DNA from: Gonocerus acuteangulatus
Taxonomy: Eukaryota > Arthropoda > Insecta > Hemiptera > Coreidae
Length of the DNA: 64,000 bases
Reading direction: 5' to 3'
NCBI GenBank assembly: GCA_946811695.1
Contig: OX328125.1
Coordinates: 48,296,821-48,360,820 of the forward strand
The first letter of the stretch is position 1, and each line of letters opens with the position of its first letter. Positions 11,055-21,600 of this stretch are shown here, piece by piece. The position numbers were made by a program, and so were the translations under genes. A model generated the notes under the pieces. That model ran no database searches. It was given only the letters and a program-made list of their open reading frames with translations, and was not told the origin of the DNA.

Positions 11055-11325
11055 GGGCCGGTGGCCGTGACTGTCAAGGCGTGAGCACTTAACACTCCGT
11101 GCCAAAGATCCCCACTATGGGGTGATGGCTTTTCTTTAGAAAAAAGAAAAGGCATCAGCCCTATCCTGGATAGAAAAGGGTGGTAACCTATAGATAATCC
11201 GTCCAAAAATTCGTAGTTAATAGTAATGGACGTTAAAATTAAAGTTGAATTAAATGTGATATTCAAGGGTGGTAACCTGTCCTAAAATCCTAAGTTAATT
11301 AAAAATGGGTGTTTAAAATTAATAT
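11055..11325 (+). repeat. SINE-B copy with duplicated 3' tail
   Basis: The plus strand starts GGGCCGGTGGCCGTGAC and carries GGGGTGATGGCTTTTC, the AGAAAAAAGAAAAGG hairpin and GGATAGAAAAGGGTGGTAACC. The tail GGTAACCT...CCTAAAATCCTAAGTTAAT is then repeated a second time at about 11265-11320. It is therefore a copy with a tandem duplication of its 3' part, or two nested tails. Confidence 0.7.
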
Positions 11326-11660
11326 TAGATACTCTCCTCGTTGTATACTGTTAAAAGCTCTTTCCATTTACTTCTAAGAATAAATAATTTATGAGTAAAT
11401 ATTTATGCTAATATTCACAAAAAAAAATAATAAAAAAAAAATTATTAAAAAAAAATAACAAATAGGTATATAAAAGAAACCCTTCAAAATGTAAAGTCAG
11501 ATAGGTATCATCAGGGCCTACAATGGGGTGGGAGGACAATTGGTCAGGGGCCCATGTTCTCAGGGGGCTAGGGGTCATTTTTCTACTCGCATTATAATTT
11601 GAAATAACACCATATAAGTTATATTCCTACCAATCTCCACTCTGTTCAATTACAAATGCA

Positions 11661-12263
11661 GATGCTTACGTATTAGCTTCAACGCAGGGTAGAGATGTGG
11701 GTCTCGTTTAGAGATCTAGATCATCAGCGCAGGCGCTTAACTCATTACCATTTCTATTGGCCTATTCCTATGAGCAATTCTATTGGCCGTTGAATGTTGT
11801 AACCGTCTTTATTATTTTCTGTTTTCAATGCAATTCACTTGTGGATTTGTGTTTTTTACGCGATTTCTTTTCATTGTTTGTGTCCTTTGTGCTCTTCTTG
11901 TTTCTGCTGGGAAAATGCGCCTTTGAGATTTACCTTACTTACAACTGAAAAAGATGCTAAAGTGCATATCGGCCCACTTTCCACCGAAAAACCAGTGGTC
12001 TATATTTTCAACAAGTTGGATTGACTAGAGTTCCTTTATAACCTTGAGCGAGCGGAAATTCATAGCAATTATGACAATAACATACGCGTTTTCTCAGGAT
12101 TATATGGGGACTCTAGTCAACCCAAATCGTTGATAGTCCCGTCGCCATATTCGAAAAAATTCAATTGACGCCTGGGCTCATGATCCAGATCGATGAGCTG
12201 GTGATGATCCAGATCTCTGAGAGCCGGTTCTTTAACCTGCGTTGAAGCTAACACTTAAGCACC
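11661..12263. mobile_element. TIR element 2 of the modular family (603 bp) with 8-bp target duplication
   Basis: The left end is GATGCTTACGTATTAGCTTC and the right end, as complement, GGTGCTTAAGTGTTAGCTTC. The flanking 8-mers are CAAATGCA (11653-11660) and CAAATGTA (12264-12271), 7 of 8 identical. The core TTGGATTGACTAGAG followed by GAGCGAGCGGAAA is at 12015-12065, with a partial inverted copy at 12108-12125. The ORFs across it look non-coding. It ends 65 bp before element 3. Confidence 0.75.
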
Positions 12264-12328
12264 CAAATGTATTTCGTTTTATTTTCAGAGAAATGTCAGT
12301 TTTAAATTATTCCATTAAGAATTTTTGG

Positions 12329-12666
12329 GGTACTTACGTACTAGTTGCACCGATCTCGAGAACTGGCTCCCGTTCAGCCTCCCAGTCAGTGATCCGGATC
12401 AGGCAATATGGCGACCTGTTATTCAGACCACTTATGGCACCAATACCATGTATTAATATTATCAACGAGTTGGATTGACTAGAGTTTCGATATAACCTTG
12501 AGCGAGCGGAAATACATAGCAATTCTGCCATTAATTCTGAGTTGCGCGCGTTTGCTGATAATGGAGATAACCTCATAATAACCTGTCATTTCATCATCCG
12601 GATCAATGGGCGTGAGACTGAACGGGAGCCGGTTATCGAAATCGGTGCAACTGATACGTAAGTACC
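12329..12666. mobile_element. TIR element 3 of the modular family (338 bp) with 8-bp target duplication
   Basis: The left end is GGTACTTACGTACTAGTTGC and the right end, as complement, GGTACTTACGTATCAGTTGC. Both are followed by a CACCGAT...CGGCTCCCGTTCAG-like arm. The flanks are ATTTTTGG (12321-12328) and GTTTTTGG (12667-12674), 7 of 8 identical. The shared core (TTGGATTGACTAGAGTTTCG, then AACCTTGAGCGAGCGGAAA) sits at 12470-12520. The TIR interior differs from elements 1 and 2 while the tips and core are related. Confidence 0.75.
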
Positions 12667-12878
12667 GTTTTTGGTAATGTTAATGGAGGGTGGTTAAGGG
12701 CCTGTGAAGTTACTTGAACAGGGGCCCGTAATTCCTCTCGGAAGCCCTAAATATCATTAAACAAACAAGATCAGGTTTACCTTCACCTTGGTTTTTATGT
12801 TAAAAAAGAGAGTAGTTAATATTTATTTATTAAAATTCTAACCTTCTTTTACATATAAATAAAATAAAATGTACCAAA

Positions 12879-14545
12879 TTAAAAATCGCCAAAAAAGAAT
12901 GGCGGCAAATACAAATGCAATATGAACCCCACAGAGACAACCAATAATACCCAAGCATTATTGCCAATCCTTACCTCATCAGCGCTAGCTTGAATAGCTT
13001 TGTCATTGGGTCCAACTCTTTGAATCTCCGTTTTATCATCTTCCGGAACTCGTGGCCTTGCTAAAACCCAAACGGCATGTTCTTGAATTGTCTGAGCAGC
13101 CATCAGGCAGTACCCTTTCTTTTCTAAGTTGTCGAATACTGAGCGTGGTGCAGCGTGCATTACGTACATAGGTCTTTAAAAGAACAAACAAAGGATTAAC
13201 GATTCTTTGATGCGATTTTAAACAATTACAAAACAAATGATTGAGATGGAACTAATACGTACTGTGATCCACATACCGGATAGCTAGTGGACAATCGGGC
13301 ACCCAAATATCGCATCAAGTCTGGATCTGAATCCTTATCGCCTACTATTAGTGGCGCATTTCTCTGAAATAAATTAGTGTTTTTATTACAGCAAATTAAA
13401 GTTATACCTCTTCAATTCTAATCAAGTAGCGAACATGTCCTAATTTGTTGGAGACCTTGATAGCTCTGAACTCTCGAACTGTAAAGCCAAGTTATTTCAA
13501 TCCAGAATTTTTAAGCAGATATTAATACTTTAACACCAAAGAGATGAAGAAAAAAAAAAACATAAACCACAATTACGTTTATTTAACGTGTTAAGGGTGA
13601 AAATCAAAAATATTGTCGTCGAATTTTGACTTAGGCGTACATGATAGTGTACTTGACTCATCATCAATTTCTTTCAACAGAAGAAGTCTGAATTGAAAAG
13701 ACTAATTTAATTAAAAAATAAATAGGAAATACATTAAATATAGAGACATATTTAATTTTTTCATTTCTAGTTTCTCAAGAACCTAATATCTGATATCTAT
13801 CCTCTTTAAAAAATGATGCAATTTATTGTAAATGACCACTGATTTTTCTGTAATATAAGGGCTGAGCCATGGAGTAACCATCATATCGCACTAGCATTTC
13901 TAGTGACACAACTCAAAATAAAACAACTGAAAATATGTCACTCTTGCGTATGTAGTGGGATAGCATTTACAGGAAGGGTGACACAAGTGCTCTCGGGTGT
14001 ACAAGCTCTGAATCTAGATACATACAGCTTTGATGGTTGATAAAGACATATTTACCAAGTATTTCATAGTCCTAACTATGACAGTGTGAATAAAACCGAT
14101 TTTTGAGTTGTGTCTCTTTAGAAATACTAGTGCGATATATGGAATAAGATAAGAAACATGATGGCTTATGGGTGATGTTCAGTCACAGACCAAATGTTCT
14201 CATTAATAAATTATAAAGTCCCTTGCTAAGAAGAATATTATACTAAGAAAATTGCGCGAGACATCAAATAATTATTGTTATACTTATAGCTCAAGAGCTA
14301 TTATTAAGCTATTATTCCCCGCCCAGTATAAACAGGTTATTGTTGCCGACTTTATAGTGAAAGGATTATTGAATTATCTCATTGCATGATTTTTTTCATA
14401 AATTTTAGGTTACTTATTCTGTTTTCTACTTCTTAATGAACAATATTAAAACATTACTTACAATAAACTGCAATTTATGAAAGGATAAAATACTCACGTA
14501 CAAATTGGCGAAAAGAGCCACTGTACTAACTATAACATAAGGCAT
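12879..14545 (-). CDS. GCHFR: GTP cyclohydrolase I feedback regulator (GFRP)-like protein with C-terminal hydrophobic tail
   Basis: GFRP is a small soluble pentamer-forming protein that binds GTP cyclohydrolase I and mediates feedback inhibition by tetrahydrobiopterin. Proposed coding exons (minus): 14498-14545 (start MPYVIVST), 13408-13470, 13263-13363 and 12879-13173 (stop TAA), 168 residues. The family signature is clear: VGDKDSDPDLMRYLGA, then APRSVFDNLEKKGY and a ...VWVLARP end, matching the GFRP pattern VGD..SDP.LM..LGA...PR.V.D.LE..G...VW.L. Two points are odd. An extra segment separates the MPY start from the core. About 55 residues follow the usual end, finishing in a transmembrane-like stretch (AWVLLVVSVGFILHLYL). 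The junction of the first two exons is uncertain: an AG 8 nt upstream of the chosen acceptor would shift the frame. Minus-strand AATAAA motifs lie at 12822-12831. A GTAAGG inside the last exon could instead act as a donor and remove the tail. Confidence 0.72.
13886..14135. mobile_element. MITE-like hairpin element with TA flanks
   Basis: It has inverted ends of about 40 bp: left TCGCACTAGCATTTCTAGTG and right, as complement, TCGCACTAGTATTTCTAAAG, both followed by ACACAACTC. TA lies at 13884-13885 and 14136-14137, compatible with a Tc1/mariner-like target duplication. It lies in the first intron of the GCHFR-like gene and has no coding capacity. Confidence 0.6.
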
Positions 14546-15910
14546 TCTTGAATTTGAAATTCATCTCGGAAGAAACATAAAATTTTGATGTACATGTATA
14601 AATAATAAGAAAAGTGTTAAAAAATGTTGAGTAACTTCGTAAGCGTTGAATTTGGTGGGAGAAACAGAATCAGCTGATTTGGCATTGTTCTATATCAGTG
14701 GAAGATAGCATGGTGGAATATGGTGGTGTTATAAGAAGGCTGCAGATGGTGTTTCTTTTTTTATAATTGCTACAGTGTAGTTTTCTTATAAAATACACAA
14801 GTTTCTAAATTAAAACCCATTTATTTAGCGAAATTACAAAATATATTTTTTTATGACCAATCAACATAGTTAAATCAAATGGTAAGTCATAGGTAATTGA
14901 AGTTTTACATTTCATCTTGTACTATTTTTAATTGTTGTTGACATGTCCGTTAATTATTTGATTTCTATTGTTCAATATGTTTGTTTCAACATTTTACATA
15001 TTGACTATTCATAATATATTTAATTTCATATATATGATTAATATATCTTCAATGGTACTAATGATCTCAGAAGTCGATGCACATTAAAAGATTTATAATA
15101 TATTATAAAGTTGTGGGAAACTTGTTAACAATTGTTTTATGTTATGTTTCTTGACATTGCTTATATTATTCTGTTCGCATGTGATGCAATATATTGTAAA
15201 TGCAAGAACTTTTACTTAACTCAAATTATAGCTAACCTTTTTAACAGCATAGGCTTTCTTAATTTGGTTTAGTGAATTGAAATTAAAAACTTAGATGTTT
15301 TCTATGAATCTCAGTGACTGTTACATTCTGATAATGATGGTTAATAAATTGATTTGTGTGTTTACCAATTTCAATTTATTTTAGTTCTGCCTAATTTGTT
15401 TTTAAAAGTACAGATAAATAATTTGTCAGGTTTTAAAAGAATTGTCACAAACCATTTGGAGTTATTTTGTGATAGCATAGGCCTTTTTGAATCAATGGTT
15501 CGTCTTCAGTGCTCTCCCTACAATTGCTCCATCACGCTTGCCTTTCTGGGTGAAGCAGGGGAAGCTTCCTTTCATTGAAAGGCTGTTGCTGTAATAAAGT
15601 AATGGATTTGTTAACATTCGTTTGAAACTTGAAGATGAGCTTTATATCAAATATTTTTTGTTCCAATCTCTTATAAAAAAGACTAGTCTTTTCCAGACAA
15701 TTCATTTGTCTCTGTGTTATTACTTCAAGTGTTATTTATGACTTAATTTAATTTCTCAATAGCGAATTAAACAGAATAGCCTTCAGCATTTTTTTTTTTT
15801 TTTTTATCAGAATGTGATTTAATTGTGAATTAAGGACTGGAAGAATAAAAGTTTATCACTGGTTATAATATTGTGTTCCCCATTATGTCATTCACATTAT
15901 TTCTTTACAG
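14546..15910. promoter_or_regulatory. Divergent intergenic region between GCHFR-like and RNF14, with a possible RNF14 5' non-coding exon
   Basis: The two start codons are 1.4 kb apart on opposite strands. A strong donor (ATG|GTAAGT) at 14881/14882 and an acceptor at 15909-15910 (TTCTTTACAG) suggest a 5' UTR exon ending at 14881, spliced to the RNF14 coding exon. If so, the ATG at 14879-14881 would open a six-codon upstream ORF that ends in a TGA overlapping the RNF14 start. No TATA box or CpG-rich core can be named with confidence. Confidence 0.35.
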
Positions 15911-15920
15911 CTAATTCAGG

Positions 15921-17330
15921 ATGAGTGACTTAGAAGAACAAAATGATGAAATTTGTGCGTTAGAAAGCATATACACTTCCGAAGAGCTTCAAGTTGACCG
16001 AGAATATGGAATTTGTGGGAAATTTCTTGCATATATCACTCCTCCCCCTGATTTCAGTGTTACATACAAGATGATGGAATTAGGTAAACTAATCTACTTA
16101 TTCATGGCCATTTATCGTATTGTGAATTAATGTTTAATATTTAAAATTTCAACTGATTTTTCCTGGGCCGGATAATGAATCTATTTATAACACTAAAATA
16201 TTGGTTTACAATCAACTTTTTTTAATTGAAAATTGCAGTTTTTTTTTCAGCAATCCTCTTTTTTGACCATAATGTATTATGGACAACATGCGTAAAAATA
16301 TTGACAACTACGAAATAAATCTATACCTAATAAAAATCAAAATTAAATCTGAAAACATTAAAAAATCCTAAGGGTAAAAGTCTATCTAAACTATTAAAAT
16401 TTAGGAATAAATTAAGTTTTATAAATAAATAAATAGTCCTTTTAAAGTTGTCATTTAAATTTTTTTTTTAAATTCTTTCGGTTTTGACAAAAGATAAAAT
16501 GTTAGTTCTGAAACACAGCTTTGAATAATAAGGTAAAATCGGGGTCTCCCGTAGTCTAGTGGCTAGCACGCTGGATTCATAAGCGGGAGATGGTGGGTTC
16601 GATTCCCACCTCCGGCAGGAATTTTCTCATCTCAAGGCTCGCTGGGAATATTACACTTGAAATTACTGTAGAAATATCTCAGATTTTGAATGGATGAGGG
16701 AGTAATGGGCCAGAATCTCACATTAACATTTGAATTCCGTGAATTACAGATTTTTTAAAAAATTTGATATTTTTAATTTTCAGCAGATAGGCCTTCTGAT
16801 GAAATCCCAACTAACATTTTTCATGTAGCACACCTGCCACCTATTACGTTGTCGTTTAAATTGCCTCCGAATTACCCTTCCGAAGCGATGCCTGATTACG
16901 AAATATCATGCTCTTGGCTTCAGTATTCAAAGGTAAGCTAAAATAATTTTCCTTAGTCTAACTTTATGCTCTGATTAATAATATTAGACAATTGACTACT
17001 TTTCTCATGTTTAAGCTGTTATTTTAAAAAAAGTTTAGCGTAAATTTGTCGGTTAGTGTGTTTCCTCTTTCCTTATAGAGAGGAAAATCTGCTTATGATG
17101 AAAACCTGATAACTGAGTATGAATGGGAATGATGAGAAATATCAACTTTTCCTAACCCATAGTCACAAAAACAAATTTGTGACTGTCTCCCCATGGTCTA
17201 GTGACTAAGGCATTAGATTCTCATGCGGGAGATGGTGGGTTCGAGTCCCATCGGTGGCAGGAATTTTCTCATCTCACGGCTCGCTGAGAAAATTCCTTAC
17301 TGCACCAGGATTTTGGAGATGTCGATACGC

Positions 17331-17364
<34 letters not shown>

Positions 17365-18654
17365 CTGTTTGTGTACACAGGGTGTTCCAGTCTTGATGTT
17401 TCAGGCTCATCTGATCTTGATATCTCTGGAACTGTTTGTGATAAATTAGTGAAACTTTTTTCTGTAGATTGTGATTTGAAAATCCTACAAAAAGAAGCCT
17501 ATCCTGGACTTTTATGATCAATACCTACGCGCAGGCGCAAAGAAATGCGAAAAAAAAGAGCCTGACGCTTTATAATTAAGTGTCTCAAGTTGCACACCAT
17601 ATTTTAGCATTTTTTCTGTAGAATAAAATAGTGAAATCTGCTTTATAAATTATTTAAAATAACAAATTTATAACATAAATGATAAAAAAACTGCTTTATC
17701 TGTAGCTACATTCAAAATAACATTTTTGTAAATAGACAATCCCTTCATATCCTGTTCTAGGATTTACTTTAATATCTATTTGTCTAAACCTTAATTCCTA
17801 ATATTTTTCAATACCTTCATAATTGATATGTCCAGGAGATAAGAAAAGGATAAATGTTTATTGCTTTAATCCCTACAGTATTTAATTCCTTTTGTTGCCT
17901 TGATTTAGTTAACATCATAATTACAATGAAGAGATGTTTAATATGATGATGATTTTCTGAGAGCATTGATTGGCAGACTAGTCGGAGTGCTTCCTGGTTA
18001 TATTCTGAATGCTACCAAAAAGGGCCTCCTGTTTCTCATGTGGTGTTTCTGCTTATCACAAACAGATCTAAAACAAGGGCTTATTTTGATAAAATAGAGA
18101 AGAGTAGGATATACAGAAAAAAAAAAAAAAAATGATCGACTAGCATGAGAAGACTTTGGACATTTTGATATTTTCTTAAATAATTTGAAAATCGTTGAGA
18201 ATTACGTTAATTTGAAAGTGATCAGTTTAAAGCATAATACATTTCGGACAAAAAAAGGACTCATCACAGGCGTTGGGAGCTGAGAGGGGAAGAGGTCTCT
18301 GTTTTCTTCTTCTTTCTTTTTGTTATGGTATATCTGGTTTTAGGCTATTAGTGCCGACATTTACTTTCCATTTGTGTTAAAAAAATCATTGTTTATTACC
18401 ATTGGAGAAACCGATAATTCCACCCAAAAAACAAAAACAAATTCTCATTGAGAAAAGTTTTAATTTCCGTAAAGATCAGTTCTCTCATTCTTCACCCTGA
18501 TCAATGACAAGAACTCTACTAATTGTTGCTTTCATTCATATATCGCTCACTTTTTCAAAGTGATATTTTGTAACAAATATATGTGTAATTTATCTCTAAA
18601 ATAATTTGTTTATTATTATTTTTCCTCGGCGCTAATAAGATTTCTTGATGCGGC

Positions 18655-18687
<33 letters not shown>

Positions 18688-21600
18688 ATTATTTTTGCTA
18701 TTTCAACCCCTGATTATATCAAACATGTATGCAATAAGAAAATAATCTCTTTTGCAACTGTTAAATTTATTTATTTTATTTTATAGATGCGCGCATTAGC
18801 TAAGAAATTGGACGAACTTTGGTCAGAAAATAAAGGAGGAGTGATACTTTATATTTGGACTGAATTCCTTAAAGAAGATGCTCTTTCATTTCTGAAAATA
18901 GGAAAAATTCTGGATTTGACAGGTATATAGTGATTAAGTTTATGCTTTTTATTAATAAATTTTTTTATATACATAAGAGGTGCTTATTTTAAAAATTAGC
19001 TTCATGTATTTCCCCCCAAATTAAAAAAAAAAAAAATGTATAGATAAGTTAACATCACGAGCTCGTATGTTTTGGTTTCATAGCAAAGTAAAGTTGCTTG
19101 TTCACTACTTGAGTATCTATCAGGTAAATCTTCCCAAGCTTTGTAAACAACTCACAAGCTTTGTGATACTCAGTAGCTCTTCAAAGGGCATTCAAACATT
19201 TAGTAAGGGTGCCTTCTTCATTTCAGGGGCTAGGAGTCTTGTTTTATATGTTTTTTTTTTCTCTCAGTTTTCCTTCAATCACCCAATACTCGCACTATAA
19301 CACATATCAAAAGGGGAATCCTCTCAATAATTATGCTGCTCTAACTCAATCTTTCCACTGGCACTAAATCGAGTGCCAACAGTTTGTTTTCACTCTGCTA
19401 CTAAATTTTTCCATTGCAGCTCAATCTTTTAAAATTCAATTATTCAGAAAAGATTGAAAAGATCGATCGATTGAAATCGAGTAGGTGATGTGACTTCAGA
19501 TCACAATTGTGATGAAGGAAAGAGGCTGAGTGGCAACCAAATGATTGATTTGCTGCACGAGAACTGTTTAGTGGTATAAATATTTGGTGGTAGTGGGAAC
19601 AGTGCAATGTTTGATTGATGACTTGAAGACTGAATTGGAGTGCAAAAATTGAGTTTGCTACGTTATAGCACAATCTTGAAGGCAAGAAATAGTAAGCTTT
19701 TGAATTTATTTTTAGAGAATATTTTGGTAACCCTTTTATTTTTCTTTAATTCAATGTTACATTTCTTTAATCCCATTTATTTTAACGTCTGCTTATACAT
19801 TACAATGATTTGTTGGTACAGGTTACCGACCTTTTCTAACCAGGACAGAACTGATGTCTTTTCTTTTTTCTAAAGAAAACCTATCACCCTTAGTGGGAAT
19901 CGAAGCCACAACATTAGGCACGGAGTGCACACATCCTAGCGCTTACAGCCATTGAGCCTCCAAATAGTTTTATTATATTACTTTATTTGTTACCGGGCTT
20001 GATCTTGGCCTTGTTTTGTCAAGATTTAACAATTTACCAAATAAATTTATTCTTTTAGGAAATTATATTATGGAGTTGAAACGGCTTGGTAGGGCTCCAC
20101 AGAGGATCATGAAAGACTCTCCTTTAAAAGAACCCTCTACATTGAGGACTATTAAGAAAAGATCTAGTACTTCTCTTAAAGACAAGGAAAAATGTGGGAA
20201 GAAGTCTAGAATATCTAAAGGACCAAATCTTAACATGCATCTTCATCAATTTCTCAAAGCTTATTCTGAAGACAGGGCAAAAACTGAATTTCTCAGGGGC
20301 CTTTATATGTGTGATATTTGCTTTTCTGTAAGTTTATATTTTATTTAAATAAAAATTGATAATTTCTATCTTTACTAGAAAATATTTTCAGCCAGAGAGA
20401 AGAATTAATACATTGAATTTTACTTTGAAATAGCCTATAGACCATGTGACTAGTTTTTCCGCTTCAATTTTTTTGCACTTTTATACATTATGCTAACTTG
20501 TCAAGAGCAAATGTTATTTCAAATGTACAGCTTATATTCGAATTAAGCTTGGCGTTAATAGCCCAAGTGTTGATACGCCGTTAAACACACACACACAAAC
20601 AAAAATGTACAGCTCCCTGAGACTCATGTCAAGGCTACAGTAATGTCTGTGTCTTAGAAAACAGTTTTCAGTGTCTTGAAAGTGGTCTTGAATTGACAAC
20701 AAGAGCGGAAAATATATGAAAAAAAAAAAAAAAAATGATATTCTTAACACCTTAGCTGTGATACATGTCCCCCAGGGCATATAATGTTTTCTCCCATTGC
20801 AAGTGGAATTCCAAGTGTTTTTCCTTCAAGCACACAGAATGTTTTGGGAGGGATATGCCATAATTTTATTATTATACCTTAATTGTTTATGAAGGGTTGT
20901 ATATTTCTGCTTAATATTTGTGAGATCATGCTTTCTTTGTTACATCTACCCGGGAACATGTACATCACTGTGCTAAATTCAAATCAAAAGATCTTTTTTT
21001 GATAGTCTGGTTTCATTCACTATCAGAGAATATCTTCCTCTTCTAGTATCTGAGAGGAAGCGAAAAAAACGGCACCAATTGACAAAACCTACTGGTCCTG
21101 GACGGAAGAAAAGGCGAGTATGTCGTAGCTGTTACCATGATTTACGGAAAACTATGTCAAGTAGAAAGGCTGGTAAAAAAGCTAAGCCCGTCATCAGTTT
21201 CTGTTGCGGATGCCCTGACAATCAATGATATTGCTTAGATCGTTTTAATAGAATGCATGACACAATTCTAATAAGTTTTTGCCATTGTTCTGTTAATGAT
21301 TTGAGAAATAATTTTGATAAAAAAATTATTCATTATTTTTATAACTTCAGACTTATTTTTAATTCATTTTTGACCCCATGCTTTTCTATAAACTTTAAAT
21401 TTTTACAATGTTTATTTGTATTGTAGTTTCAGCAGAAATTTTATTATTAATGTCAACTTAATTTTTACTTAATGCTTTTGTAGTGTTGTAGATGAGTCAT
21501 TTTTTTTTTCAAAATAAATTTTTGCTCAAGTGTCCATCTTTTTCTGAGACATTATATTCACCCCCTGCTTTGGTGGAAACAAGACCTATTACTCCATAAA

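Noticed and set aside
16541..16620. tRNA-like sequences with box A and box B (also at 17183, 27808, 58818)
   Set aside because: Each continues into the SINE-A body and an A-rich tail, several are mutated, and pairing of the acceptor stem is poor. They are SINE heads, not tRNA genes.
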